Shown piece by piece: positions 12,071 through 24,558 of a stretch of 64,000 nt of DNA. Where the stretch lies: positions 62,001 through 126,000 of the forward strand of contig JACZZP010000011.1 of the NCBI GenBank assembly GCA_015183035.1. The letters run 5' to 3'. How positions within the stretch are numbered: the first letter of the stretch is position 1; each line of letters starts with the position of its first letter. Under the pieces are notes generated by a model. That model was given only the letters and a program-made list of their open reading frames with translations. It had not been told where the DNA came from and made no database searches. Both the position numbers and the translations under genes were made by a program. The DNA comes from Meloidogyne chitwoodi (lineage: Eukaryota > Nematoda > Chromadorea > Rhabditida > Meloidogynidae).

Positions 12071-14231
12071 ATAAAAAATATTTGTTTATTTTTAATTTTA
12101 GAATTTTTTTTTTGTATTTTATTTGGCTCAAATTATGTGAAAATATAAATTAAATATTTTAAAGTTTAATTATGCTATCCGCCAGCTCCTTATCAGACTT
12201 CCGTCCAGTCGTTGCCATTTATTTGCCATAAACTTAGCAATTTTGAAAACGGGCCCGGAAGATGATAGGCGCTGGCAGTTTAGCAATATTTTATTTACGA
12301 TAAAGGATAAAAATAATATTTTTTTTTAAATTTAATTCACGCAAATGTTTGGTTCAGAAATATGTTATGTTTTTAAATATATTCCGTTTGTCTTTTTTTC
12401 TTTTAAATATCTTTCAAGAATAATTTGGCCATTGTGCATTTGAATGAGGGAAATGTTAAGTGATTTTGACTGGCTTTGCCGACGAAAAAAAAAGAAGTGA
12501 CAGGATGCCGACAATTTTCAATGTACCAAGAGGTAAAGCAGTAGAAAAAACGCGCAAATCCAATTTGTAGAAAAGTAAAAGAGCAGTAAATGGGGAAAAA
12601 ATATATATAAAAAGATGCTCAAGTTTAGCTTTGGGTTGAGGCTGTTGAGAAGAAGGAAATTTGCGTAAAGGAAGGGTAAGTATGGATTATTATTTATAAA
12701 CAAAAATAGCTAACCAAATCAGAATTTTTGTGTTTTTTCAAAAAAAATACAATTATGTGTTTTTTCTACCCAAAAATACTTAAAAACTTAGTTATTTTAA
12801 TCAAAAATTTGGAGTGTAGAATAGAAAGATGTGTCGTGACAAATTGAACATTATGCACCGTGGGAAATTGAAAATACTTATATAAATTTGTAAAGAAAAA
12901 TTTCCCATTCTTGGCATAAATTTGACGAACAAAATTTTTTTTATAAAATATGAAGTTATGGATAAATTTTTTTCATTTTATTACATACAGACTCTTGTGT
13001 TTTAACTAAAAAAATTTTATCTTCAGCTTCAGAAATTTGAGACGATAAATTGTAAAAGTAACAGTCAATACCAGAAAATTGAGCTTCATTATAGAAAAAG
13101 GATATGAATTAGATGAAAAGTCATGTTTCATGAATTATTCGATTCTCTACTGTAGATTAAACGAGGCAATAAATGACCAAAATAAAAAGATGGAATTGAA
13201 ACGACGGTTTTCTTTTGTTGTTTTTTATCGCAGCCATTTAAGCGCTGTCCAATATTATATTTCATGACGATTATCAAAATGACATTTTCTACTCTGACAT
13301 TTTGTCTTCCTAACTTTGCCGTTTGTTGCCTTATTATTATCATCGATTCATCAGAGCGTCTGTAAAAACGAGAGAAAATTACAAAGTACAGTGAGGGGGT
13401 AAAATTGCGAGAAAAAAACAGGGTGGAGAATAAAAACATATAAAATAATAGTAAACTAACATTTTTATTGTTTTATGTACATATAGTTTTTATTTAAAAA
13501 AAGTGAAACTGTTTACAAGTTGTCTTCAAAAAAGTGGAGTTACAACAAAAACATTGTATTTTAAGCATTGTCCAACATGGTCACAAATAGAATGTTTTGA
13601 AAATTGCGGGAGATTTTTAAAAGCCTGTTTCATTAAATAATTTATTTTTTAAACTTAATCTTCGGATATTTATGTCTACAAGTTTTTTCTTTTTCTCTCG
13701 TTTTGGACGTACTTATTGCCCCGACTCATGCACTTTTATAAAAGTTGTTTTTGTCTGGCCCCCTTTTTTTATTTACATCAAAGTCCTCTAATATAAGGGA
13801 AGCCCCCTTCACTCTTTTCTCTCACAAGACTGACTGGTTGTTTACGCCAATTCGCTTTTTCTCTTTTTTAGAGCATCCGTCTAGAGACCGAACTAATGCC
13901 TTTACAATTTTTGTGTTGTTTTTCTTGCCCTTTCCATCTTTTTTGCTTGTTTAAGCATTTAGTTGTTTGTCTTTTTTTCCACTTTCATTGCTTTTTTATA
14001 TTATCCTTTTTTAAATCCATCCAGGAATGGACATTATTTTTTAAATCTTAAAAAACTAAATACCGTAAAGAATAAAAAATAAAAGCATTGGATCTAAATT
14101 CCTTTAACATTTTGAAAAATCGACATTTTGACATTTTTCGCTTTGAAGCTCCCCGTTGTCTGACTTTTTAAAATTTTCTAAAATTTTCTAAAGAATTTCA
14201 TTTATAGTATATTTATTTATTCTCTTTAAAG
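12071..14231. other. Long intergenic region
   Basis: About 2.2 kb between atgl-1 and pdk-1. It contains a hairpin near 12,180 (listed separately). Open frames at 13079-13439 and 13745-13954 lack a plausible protein composition. The region probably includes the pdk-1 promoter. Confidence 0.35.
12179..12278. repeat. Imperfect inverted repeat (hairpin, MITE-like)
   Basis: The left arm CGCCAGCTCCTTATCA (then CTTCCG) pairs with the reverse complement of the right arm, CTGCCAGCGCCTATCA (then CTTCCG). The arms are about 25 nt and separated by about 45 nt. It is GC-richer than its surroundings. Confidence 0.5.
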
Positions 14232-17200
14232 ATGGCAAGAATAACTCAAAAACAAACGTCAACGGATGAAGCAGAAAAACAAATTCAAAATTTGCGTGTT
14301 GAATCGAAAACGGACGGTAAAAGAGGAGGACAATTGAACGGTAATATTTTCTCAATAAAAATCAAAACTTGTTTTTTTTAGTTGAAAATGTTGGAATTAT
14401 TTTGGATAATATTTTGCATGAAAACTCTACAATAGAAGATGACGTAGAGAATGGTTCTTTTTCATCTTCATCCTCTTCATCTTCTTCACTTTCTTCTCAT
14501 TCGAGCACTTTAAAAGGTATTTTTATAGTTTTATGGGTAATTTATGTATTTTTAACTAGTTTTGTGACGAAATAAAGGTGTGACGAATTTGACATTTTCA
14601 TTAGTTAATTTTGATATCAAATTTTTAGGTTATAAAGACAAAAAAGTACTCGATTAGATGTTTGAAAAAATCAGAGAAGAAAATTTCGTCGGTTATTTTT
14701 TTATTTTCATTTCATCACACTTTTATTTCGTTAAACAGGGTTTCTTGTAAACAAACATCTCATTTTATTTATTTTTTCAAAAAAAAAAATAATTTATTTG
14801 AAAAGGTGGTGGAAGTAGCAGTGATGACAATGAAAGAAAAACAAAAACAACAACAATTGGGTTAGAAAAAAGCAGCCATCACCATCATTGTAAGGAACAT
14901 CACACTGACCGTTTAAACACAAATTTGGTTGTAGGTCAAAAAGACCCGGCACTACCTCGTTCAATGATGAAAAAAGCACTTTTGGAGGATGAAGAATGTT
15001 TTTCTAAAGAAATGACATTATTAAAAATGAATAATAATACTTCAACAATAAATAATAAAATAACAACTAGTTCAATGTCTGATCAAACACGTACAATAAC
15101 TTGTCGAAATCCAAAAGACTTTTTCTTTATTAATGTTCTGGGAGAAGGAAGCTTTTCAACGGTTAGTTGTTTTTATTTAGATTTAAAAAAAATTTTTTTA
15201 TTTTAATTTTTCTATAAATTGAACATTTCATTCTTTAGGTTTATTATTCAAAAGAAGTTGACACGGGTGATGAATATGCAATTAAAGTTTTGCTCAAAAG
15301 TGAAATTCGCCGTGAAGGGCGTGTTCGTTATGTTCTTCGAGAAAAGGATATAATGGCTATGTTAACCTATGCTTATGGTAAAATTTTAAATAAAAAATTT
15401 TACGGAAATTCCAACGTTTGTGGGTCTCCTTTTCCTTTTTTCCATTGTTTTTCCTTTGTTGCCTTTTTCTTCTTACAAAAAATTTCCTTTTTTGCCTCTG
15501 AAAATTTCCTCTTGCTTTTTTAATACTGATGTGAGACAAAATAAAAAAAAAGGAAATAAGGAAAAAATTGAAAAATGAGAACTACAACCTTGGAATTGCG
15601 CCATTTTTACCTTCAAAAAACTTTTTTTTAATTTTAAGGAGGCCATCCATTTGTAATAAATCTTTATTGCACATTTCAAGATAATGACCGTCTATGTTAA
15701 TTTTTTTTTAAATTTTCTAAAATATTTTTTTCTTTCAGATTTTGCTTTAGCTTATGCAAAACATGGAGAATTGTTGGATTGGTTACATCGTCTAGGCTCT
15801 TTTGATGAAGAAGCTACTCTTTTTTATGCATCAGAAATTCTTTGTGCTTTAGAATTTTTACATAAATGCAAGGTTATTCACAGAGATTTAAAACCAGAAA
15901 ATATTTTGGTTGGAGAAGATTGGCATATTATGCTTTCAGATTTTGGAACTTCTAAAATAATTAATGATAAACAAACAGAAAAAGGTTTTTATATATTTTA
16001 TTTTTTGTTTAATATATTTTTTTTAAATTTAGAACTTTTAACACAAACAATATTAGATGATGTTACATCAAATTCTATTCCTTCCTCTCCTAACAAAACA
16101 AGTGGTGGTGGTGTTCGGAGTTCTTTTGTCGGTACTGCACATTATATTAGCCCAGAAGTGCTCAACTCTGAAGATGTTGGTTCAGAATGTGATTATTGGG
16201 CTTTAGGTGCTATAATATTTCAAATGATATCAGGACAACCGTAAAAAGTTTTTAAAAAAAATTTATTTTTTTTACTTTTTAGACCATTCCGTGCAGTGAA
16301 TGAATACAAAATTTTGAAAAAAATTCTTGGATTGGATTTTCATTTTCCTGAAGGTTTTCCCTCCGTTGCCAAACGATTGGTCAGTGGATTACTTGTTTAC
16401 AAACCAAGTGAAAGACTTGGGAGTATTGCAAATGGAGGAATAGATGCTTTAAAACGACATGAATTTTTTATAGTAAAGAATTTATTTTTTTAGAACAAAA
16501 TTTTTTTCTTAAGAATGTTGACTGGGAAAATATTTATACAAGACAACCACCTGAATTAAAGCCTTATTTACCTGCTAGTTGTGGAGAACCTGCATTTTAT
16601 GGTGATTATAATCCTTCCTCTGGAAATATTGAACCTGGTTTAAATGAAGCAGCACTTAGCCGTCTTATGGGTTTAGCAAATTTTGGCAATAATTGTGAAA
16701 GTATTGGAAGTACTTCTCTTAAAGGCTTTATGGATTTTGAATCTATTGAAGGTTTATTTTATTAAAAAAATACTCAAAGATTTGTTTATTTTTTGAATAT
16801 TTTTTTTCGCTTTTTATCTGCTAAAAATGCGCAATCTGATATTTTTTTAAATCCTTCTCTTCCTAGAATAAAAAAACCCCCATTCTTTTGTTTATTTGAT
16901 GAGTTTTTGGGTCACTTTTTGTAATTAATTGGCCAATAGTGTAATAAATATAAGAGAAAAATGAGAGAATTTGTGTTTTATATTTTTTAATAAAAAGTTT
17001 TGTTTATTCAAATCATGTTGTGTATATAAATTGAAAAAATTCCACATTCATTAAATTATTTTTTATTCAAAAAAGATTTAAGTATTTTAAATGTTTCTCT
17101 CTCTATAATCAGTCCTTCATTGCGCATCTTGGCTTTATTTAAATTTTTGATCCCAGCTGCCCAAATGAAAGACTGATTTTGGATGTTTTAAAAATTAAAA

Positions 17201-18073
17201 AAAAGCTTTATTTATTCTACTTTTTTCTTCAAATTAATTTTCTTTTCAAATTTGGATTTTTGATAACATTAAAAAAAAATTTTTTTAACTTCAGATTTTC
17301 TCCCTTCAACATGCTCAATTCCTCCTAGCACTTCTGCTTCCTCTTCTTGTTCCTCATTTGGATCATCTCAAACAACCACATCAGGTTTTTATACAATTTA
17401 AATAAATATTCCTTTTTCTTTTAAAAAAAAAGGATTACCAACACCAGAAGAATTGGAAAGACGAAAACAATGTCAACTTAAAAGGCAGAAACGTGAACAC
17501 AAATATCATCAATTTGTACAAAATAATTTAATATTAAAATGTGGATTAATTGATAAAAAGAAGGGACTTTTTGCAAGAAGAAGAATGGTTTGAAAAAATT
17601 TTAATTAAAATTCTTTTAAAATTTTTTTAAAGTTTCTTCTTACCGAAGGACCTCATTTATTTTATGTAGATCCAGTTTCAATGAATTTAAAGGGAGAAGT
17701 TCCATTTTCTGCTCAAATGCGTACAGAAGCAAAAAATTTTCGGACTTTCTTTGTTCATACGGTTAGTGCTTATTTTATTTAATTTTTGTTTTTTTCTTAT
17801 TCAATTTTTAGCCAAAAAGGACATATTATTTGTTCGATCCAGAACGGCATGCAAAAGATTGGTGCGAGGCCATTGATTGGGCGCGAGAACAACACTTTTC
17901 TAGTAGCAATAAAAATAAATTAGAAGAACAACTGGTCATCAAGTAATAAAAAAGTATAGATTTTTTGATTGATAACGGATATAAGTTTTGAATAAATAAG
18001 AGTGCCATTTCGTAGAAGAAAGAAAAAACTTGATGAGGTAGAAGTACTATATGAGAAAGATGAGATAATATAA
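14232..18073 (+). CDS. pdk-1: 3-phosphoinositide-dependent protein kinase 1 (PDK1)
   Basis: About fourteen exons. A Ser/His/Lys-rich N-terminus of ~170 residues precedes the kinase domain. That domain has a glycine loop GEGSFST, Lys in YAIKVL, the [19 protein letters not shown] segment, catalytic [12 protein letters not shown], and an activation-loop [13 protein letters not shown] carrying the trans-autophosphorylated Ser. Between DFG and SSFVGT there is an insertion of about 30 residues (LLTQTILDD to SGGG), longer than in the mammalian enzyme. The C-terminal PH domain is excellent: [41 protein letters not shown]. The kinase phosphorylates AGC kinases such as AKT and SGK downstream of PI3K (the insulin/DAF-2 pathway in nematodes). 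A 540-nt intron (16,752-17,292) is long for this genome and includes a hairpin. The tail [15 protein letters not shown] depends on the last intron call. Confidence 0.95.
17105..17176. repeat. Intronic hairpin in pdk-1
   Basis: AATCAGTCCTTCATT pairs with AAATGAAAGACTGATT about 45 nt away; the loop also has complementary GGCT/AGCT. It lies inside the longest pdk-1 intron. Confidence 0.45.
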
Positions 18074-18853
18074 CTAATCAAAATTTACAATCGGGTTAAA
18101 TATTTTGTATAAAACTTTATATTTTTACTAATTGTAAAAAATTTATTTTCAAATATGTTACATTTCAATATTCATGTACATATGTTGTATCTTCTTCCCT
18201 TGTCCCTTATACATAAGAAAAAGTTTCTCATTACCCCTAGTTTCCTCTTTATTTATAATTCTCTTTTTTACTATTTTGGACTAATAGACGGTTAGTTAGC
18301 CTGCGACTAATTGGCCAGACTCTATTGTAATGAACGCTGAAAAGTGTTGGGCAAGCCCGACTTGTCGCGCAATAGTATGTTAAAAAAGAAAATTAAAGAT
18401 AAAGTGGAAACTAGAGAAGACTTGCGGAAAGTCGTTTGGCGATTAGTCGGGCGTGTCCAAAAGTGTTTCCCTTTCTCTGCTTCTCTTGAATAAGAATAAA
18501 TTTTATCTCTAAATAACAATTTCTTTCTGTCTAGAGGTATTTTTCTTATTCATCGATTTTCCTTTAACAGCTTCCAATTTCCAATACTGCGTCATGTCTT
18601 TCGACAAATACTGCCAGCTGGCGTTAGCGTGGATCTGCGCTTTCCTTTTTCAATTATTTTTCTAAGATTTCAAAATACGAGAATATTGTGTTACTTTTTA
18701 ACAAAATTTGTTGATTTTGTCAATCGAATTTTCAGAACAGTTTTTCGGTTATGAATGTTGGCCTTTTTCCTTTTAATAGAATGTTATTATTCACATACAT
18801 TTTTTTAGCATTTCTCTTGGTTAAATTTTAATTGATTTGAATTTTAACTCCTA
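18074..18853. other. Promoter region of synaptobrevin
   Basis: Contains a GC-richer block at about 18,284-18,480. It includes CCTGCGACTAATTGGC and, about 140 nt on, the inverted copy GCGATTAGTCGGGC. The pair could form a large stem. The same motif occurs at about 4906. No coding exon seen. Confidence 0.4.
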
Positions 18854-19409
18854 ATGGATCCTCTTGGAACTCAACCAACAAATGGTGCCCAGCAAGCTGG
18901 TGGTCGTCCAACCAACAAGCGCTTACAACAGACTCAAGCTCAAGTTGATGAAGTCGTTGGAATTATGAAGGTTTTCTTAAAGTAAAGATATTTAATTTCT
19001 TAATTTTTAGGTTAATGTGGAGAAGGTTCTTGAACGTGACCAAAAGCTTTCTCAGCTTGATGATCGAGCTGATGCTCTTCAGGTTTTTTTTTGTTAATTC
19101 GATACTTGAATGTTTTCCTTTAATAGGAAGGTGCTTCGCAATTCGAAAAGTCTGCTGCGACTTTGAAGCGCAAGTATTGGTGGAAGAACATTAAGGTATT
19201 TGATTATATTGTCCTAAATAGAAGAAAATTTTCAACATTTTTATTAACCTTGAATAACCTTCTATAATTTATTTTTGCTTAAATAAATATATTTAAGATG
19301 ATTGCTATAATGTGTGCCATTGTGATGTATGTTTTTTTAATTTTTATAACGTCTTATATTTTTCTTATTAAGCATTCTGATCATTATTATCGTCATTTGG
19401 GCTAAATGA
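18854..19409 (+). CDS. snb-1: Synaptobrevin (VAMP) R-SNARE
   Basis: Five exons encode about 107 residues. Residues 20-85 form the R-SNARE motif, including [19 protein letters not shown], the zero-layer Arg in LDDRADALQ, and [19 protein letters not shown]. The C-terminal ~20 residues are a hydrophobic anchor ([19 protein letters not shown]). It sits in synaptic vesicle membranes with the SNARE domain in the cytoplasm and pairs with syntaxin-1 and SNAP-25 to drive neurotransmitter release. Length and sequence are typical of the neuronal form. Nothing odd. Confidence 0.96.
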
Positions 19410-19951
19410 TTTGGTGATCACATTCAAGGATGCTTATGAAACGGTTTCTGTGAAGAATAAAAAAAATCCCCCTAAAAACCAAAAATAAAATTTTTATAAA
19501 TAACCTTTCTATAAGAAAATGAAATTATAGTTTACTTTTGACATCGAAATCTTTTTTGAAAGAAAATTTTAATTTATAGTCTCTTCTATTGAAAGGTTTT
19601 AAATATATATTCCTAAAAAAATAATTCCCATTTTGACAGAACAGCAGAAAAGACTTAAAATTTTATTTTTCTAATTTTCATAATCCGTTTAAAAAAATAT
19701 TCCAAGCTAATATTCGTTGGAGGATTTTAATTATATTTTTTTATTTTAAACAAAGAACTCCTCTAACTGCAAAAAAGTTTTATATAAATCATTAAATTAA
19801 GTCTGACTTTATTATATTGTGTTTGTGTATGATAAACTGATTTGACAATCTTTTAATTGTCTAATAATAAACTGGACATTAATAATTTATCTTTCTTTTA
19901 TGATTTAACTAATTTAACCTTTATATTAAATTTTTTATATAATTTTTAAGC
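19410..19951. other. Intergenic spacer
   Basis: Downstream of synaptobrevin and upstream of syntaxin-18 on the same strand. TTTTTAAG is directly before the next start codon, which would suit a trans-splice acceptor. The ~540 nt spacing is larger than a classic operon gap. No repeat or exon seen. Confidence 0.35.
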
Positions 19952-21519
19952 ATGATAGATCACACAACATGTTTTCGGGCATTGGCAAAATTTGCTGACA
20001 AAGGTGGTTCTTCCGCTTCATCAACCACAAAAGAAGGTTTGAGATTTATTTTTTTAAATTAGTAAAATTCAAGGTCTTTGAATAACTTGGAAAGAATCCA
20101 ATTTTATTTTTTCCTAGATGATCAGCAAACGAGGCATTCTAAAAAGTCTCCATCACCAAATTTCAAACTTTATAGTTGGCATGCAAATCAAATTTTAGCA
20201 GATATTACACAATTACGAGATTTAATTTTGGATAAAAGAAAAGAGTATATTCTTTGCAGTAATGCTTTTTCGATCTATGGAGCACAAAGGTTTATGTCTG
20301 ATTCTGATAGAAAAAAATTTGATCGAGAAACAGGTTTTTTTGTTTTTTGATATATATTTTTTAAAAATATTTTTGCAGATATTGCCATTAAAAATTGTAC
20401 CAAATTAATTAAAGATTTGAATATACGAATAAATTCTGATAAATCGTTGCGTGCTGTTGATGAATGTAAACATTTGTTAGCTGTTATAAATCTATTAAAC
20501 TTTTATTTAAAAGAAGTATTGGAAATTGTTGCACAGTTAAGGTTCGTTTTTAATTTTTTTTAAATCATATTTGTAAACATTTTACAGAGAAATTCATCTT
20601 CGAAAGGCCAGACAAATTAGAAAAATTTGCCGACTTGCAAATCTTGTAGATATGTATAGAACTAAATTGGAAGATGTTCAAAAGGAAGAAGAAGAAAAAG
20701 ATGCTAATCTTGCAAAAATGCGTTTAGAATTAGAGAAAAATGAAAAAAGGTTTTATAAAAATAAAAAAAGAAAAGAAGAAAAAATTGAGAATAAAGAAAA
20801 TTTGCCAAAAAAGATTATTTCTTCTTCTAAAACTTCAGATGGATGGGAAGATGTAGTTATTACAGAATTAGAATTGAATAATGGAACAAGTGAAGTAAGA
20901 GTTTTTTTAATATTTTAATTTAAAAATATATAATATTTTAAAGATTATAAAATCTAATGTTGGTGGAAATGATGGTTGGTCAGATGCAGATTTAGAAATG
21001 GATGATATACCTGAACAAAAAGAATTAATAGAAAATAAAAGCAATAAAGTAAAAACAACTACTATTATGTATGATAAAGAACAGGAACAAACAGAAGCTT
21101 ATGAACCAATAAATAAAGGTTTTATAAATTCATAAAATATTAGTTTAAAAATTAAGATGAGCAAGTTCAATTGGTTGCAGAGAACAAAAAGATTCTTGAT
21201 CGTTTTACTGCAACCGATTCAGAATTACATTTGATTGAATCACAAGTTGCTGAAATTCAAAGACTTCAAAACATGTTTTCAGAAAAGGTTTTCTTTAAAA
21301 AAATTTTTTTAATTTTCTTTTTAAATTTAGATTTGTGAACAAGAACAAAATATTGATTTGATTCATTCAAGGACCATTTATACATTGGATAATCTTCAAC
21401 AGGCAAATGAATATATTCGAGAAGCTATTAAAAATCAAGCTAATCGACGTGTAATAATGATTTTTTGTTTATTAGTTTTAACATTCACTTTGATTTTTCT
21501 TGACTGGTATAACATATAA
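19952..21519 (+). CDS. syx-18: Syntaxin-18 (ER Qa-SNARE)
   Basis: Seven exons give roughly 400 residues. The N-terminal region (MIDHTTCFRALAKFADKGG, then SPNFKLYSWHANQILADITQ, LRDLILDKRKEYI) matches the STX18 N-terminal domain. A long charged helix with KRKEEKIENKE follows, and the SNARE motif near the end has the zero-layer Gln in VAEIQRLQNMFSEKI. A C-terminal hydrophobic anchor (MIFCLLVLTFTLIFLDWYN) ends the protein; FLDWY is a hallmark of syntaxin-18. It resides in the ER membrane and acts with USE1 and SEC20 in fusion of Golgi-derived COPI vesicles. The linker between N-domain and SNARE motif is highly charged and longer than in the human protein. Confidence 0.9.
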
Positions 21520-22246
21520 ATAATTTATTGTTGTGGGCCTTTTTTCCGCAAGTAGACTCTAGTTTCTTTTTATCTTTAATTCCCTCTCTTTAAAATACTT
21601 TTCGTGACTAATCAATCATACTTGCATGAACTTTTGGTTTAGTGCACACACACTGTTTATTCGCAAGAAAATATTTTATTCCAATTGATCTTTGAGTTAA
21701 AGTTTTTTGCGAATAAATGGGTGATACTTGTTCTCTTTTTCTCTTCCTTTGTTATATATTGTTTATTTTCTCGCAATAAGATTGGGTTTGCACTTAAACC
21801 AGACAGTTCCACTTTACCTGCGATTACTTGGGCTTCACTATGTAAGTTAAAATTTTACAGACTCTAATGTTCTTTTTATGCTTATTGTAAATTATTAAAA
21901 TCGTTTTAAAATTTTTATCTGATTTTCTTTTAAAATTTTGCCAACATGTTAACACGTCAAGACCATAAAATCAGTTTGAAGTAAAAACTAGTATTTCAAA
22001 TATAACAAGGAGGTTTGTTTTCACAATTTAATATTTGTCAGTGTTTTTGCTCGAACAATTCTCGCGTTTTTATTCTTCTGTCGATAGAATTATATTTGCC
22101 TTTTTAATGGTAAAAGCATAACGTGGCTAATATTTTATTACTATTCCTTAAATTCACGTGGATTTCTTCTTGTTTAACTTTATTTAACTTAATATTTTAT
22201 TTATTATTAACTTTTTAATTTATAATTGTATTTTAGACCTAAAATT
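21520..22246. other. Intergenic spacer
   Basis: Promoter side of the TMEM87 gene. An open frame at 21685-21867 looks like AT-rich noise. A candidate trans-splice acceptor TATTTTAG lies about 10 nt before the ATG at 22247. Confidence 0.35.
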
Positions 22247-24558
22247 ATGCAATTAAATATTATTTTCTTTTTTGTTTTACTATTACAAACAATGAGGCTA
22301 ACAACGGAAAATTTGCTTATTCCTGGAATTATGACTGAAAAAGTTCAATTAATGCCAAAATCGGTTTTTTTTTCTAAATTTTGCATTAAAATTTTAAAAT
22401 TTCAGCAAGAATATCTAGGTTTTCTCCAATCATCATTAAATAAAACAGAAGTAGAAGTTCGTTTAAAATGCTTAGAAAATGTGGATATTGAATTTGAGGC
22501 TGAGATTGTTATTAGAAGTTCTCCTTGTGCAAAGGAGTTTATAGTTGACAAAATGCGTTTTTCACAAGTTAGCAATCTACTGGTTTGACTTTTATCCATT
22601 TATTTTAGGAGGAGGGTGATTTTTTGGAGTATAATTATTTTTATTAACCTAAAATATTATAAAATGTCGAAAATATTCCTTTATTACGATTTTCAAATAA
22701 CGCATTTCTTAAAATTTTTACAGCAATTCTATTTTGAAAATGACAACAAAATTCCTCCAGGCTATGATTATAACACAATTCTTTATTATCGGTCAAAACC
22801 ACAAAGATTTTCTTGTTCAAATTCTGTTGGCGATCATTTTCTTGAGCAAGTACCTAAATTTGGGATGAAAGTGCATAATGTTACTCCTTTTGACCAGGTT
22901 TATATTTTTCTTTTTTTAATTTTTGAACTAATTTTAAGGTAGCATCTTTAGAACCAAGGAGTAGGCGTTTAGCAGATGCACAATTTCCAGGGATAAATGG
23001 AGCATCTATTGATGGTGGTGCAAAAGACACATTGACGTTAATTTTTTATTATAAAATTTAAACTTTTTATATAGTTCTTGGCATCCAATCCAAACTTTGC
23101 CTGTAGACGCAATTTATCTACTCATTTTGAGAATTACAATAACTAAATTCCCTGCTGATGACACTAAAAATCACACAGTTTTGGCTGAAGTTCAATGGCG
23201 TGGACCTTTTGGATATTTATCTGCTATTGATTATCCTCTTTTACATTTTTATGGTTTTATGTGTATTTTTTACACTTTATTGGCTTTAGCTTGGTTAATT
23301 GTTTGCCTAAAACATTGGAAAGACCTTTTAAGAGTGCAGTTTTGGATTGGTTATTTTTTATATATTTGGCCTTTTTTAATTTTTATTTATTTTAGGTGCT
23401 GTTATTTTGATTGGAATGATTGAAAAAGCTGTTTTTTATGCTGAATATTCAAATATGAATCAAACTGGAAAATCTGTTGAAGGTTTACTTGAGGTTTTTT
23501 TATTTTTATATTTTAATTAAAAAGTACTTTTCTTAAGCTTGCCGAATTGACTTCATGTTTAAAAAGGACAATGGCTCATGTTTTAGTTATAATTGTTTCT
23601 GTTGGGTTTGGAGTAGTAAAGCCTAGACTTGGAGCAACTTTAAATCAGGTTATTGCTGTTGGAATGTTATATTTTATTTTTTGTGCAATTGAGGGTCTGA
23701 CACGTGTTTCTAAGGTTTTTTTTTAATTTTTTCTTTTTCAATTTTCTCGTGTTAGCAAACAACAGAAGCAGTTAAAGAAAAGCAAATAGCTAGAATGCCA
23801 TTAGCACTTTTAGAGATTTGTATTGCTTGGTGGGTCTTTTCTTCATTAATTTCTACAATGCGGGCTCTTCGATTAAGACGGAATGAGGTTTTTTCTTTTT
23901 AAATTTATTTTTAAAATTCTAAAATTAAATTAAATTTAGGTAAAACTGTCTTTATATTTACATTTTACCAATGTTTTGGGTATGGGACTTTTTATTGCTG
24001 TTCTATATATGTTTTGGTCATTGTGGATGCATTTGTTTCAATATTGTATGAAGGACTGGAAAGAATTGTTAGTTTTTATTTTTTTAAATTTAATTTTTGT
24101 TTTTTAAAGATGGGTAGATACTGCATTTTGGCACATTTTTTTCTGTACAATTCTTGTTGTCATAATGTTTCTTTGGCGTCCTTCACAAAACAATCAACGT
24201 TATGCTTTTACTCCTTTATTGGATAATAGTGAAGATGAAAATGAAGAAGATATTGAAGAAGACGAATTATTTACTAAAAGTGGAGGTCAACGCCCTGGAA
24301 TCTTTGAAGTTGTACAAAAAAGAGAAAAAAGGCAAGGAAACGAAAAAAATGGAGGAAATGGTCAGAATGGTGGTAAAGATGGAGAAGAGAATAAATTAGC
24401 GGTTTTTTTTTAATGCTTTTAAATAATTAAAAAAAGTTTTTATTTAGGATGACTTGCAATGGATTGAAAATAATATTCCAACAACATTAGCTGAAGCCTT
24501 AGTTGACGAAGATGAAGATAAAGCACAACGAGAATTGGAAATTTCTAAAATGCTTTAA
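22247..24558 (+). CDS. TMEM87-type Golgi seven-transmembrane protein
   Basis: About twelve exons, around 560 residues. A signal peptide ([18 protein letters not shown]) precedes a ~200-residue lumenal domain. Seven membrane helices then follow: [20 protein letters not shown], then [80 protein letters not shown] and [29 protein letters not shown] right after the last helix is the TMEM87 signature. It belongs to the GOST/lung-7TM family and functions in the Golgi. The cytoplasmic tail is acidic and Gly/Asn-rich. The family is certain; no C. elegans symbol is assigned here. Confidence 0.93.

Noticed and set aside
12518..12703. Minus-strand frame with many Phe and Leu
   Set aside because: Composition follows the AT/T-rich DNA and there is no start context or partner exon.
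13128..13439. Minus-strand frame of 103 residues
   Set aside because: Low-quality composition and no homology-like motif; lies in a long spacer.
19410..19951. Operon of synaptobrevin with syntaxin-18
   Set aside because: Tempting because both are SNAREs on the same strand, but the ~540-nt gap is larger than normal nematode operon spacing. RNA data (SL2 leader) would decide.
21685..21867. Frame with a hydrophobic run near 21.7 kb
   Set aside because: Upstream of the TMEM87 gene in a T-rich stretch; no splice link to it.
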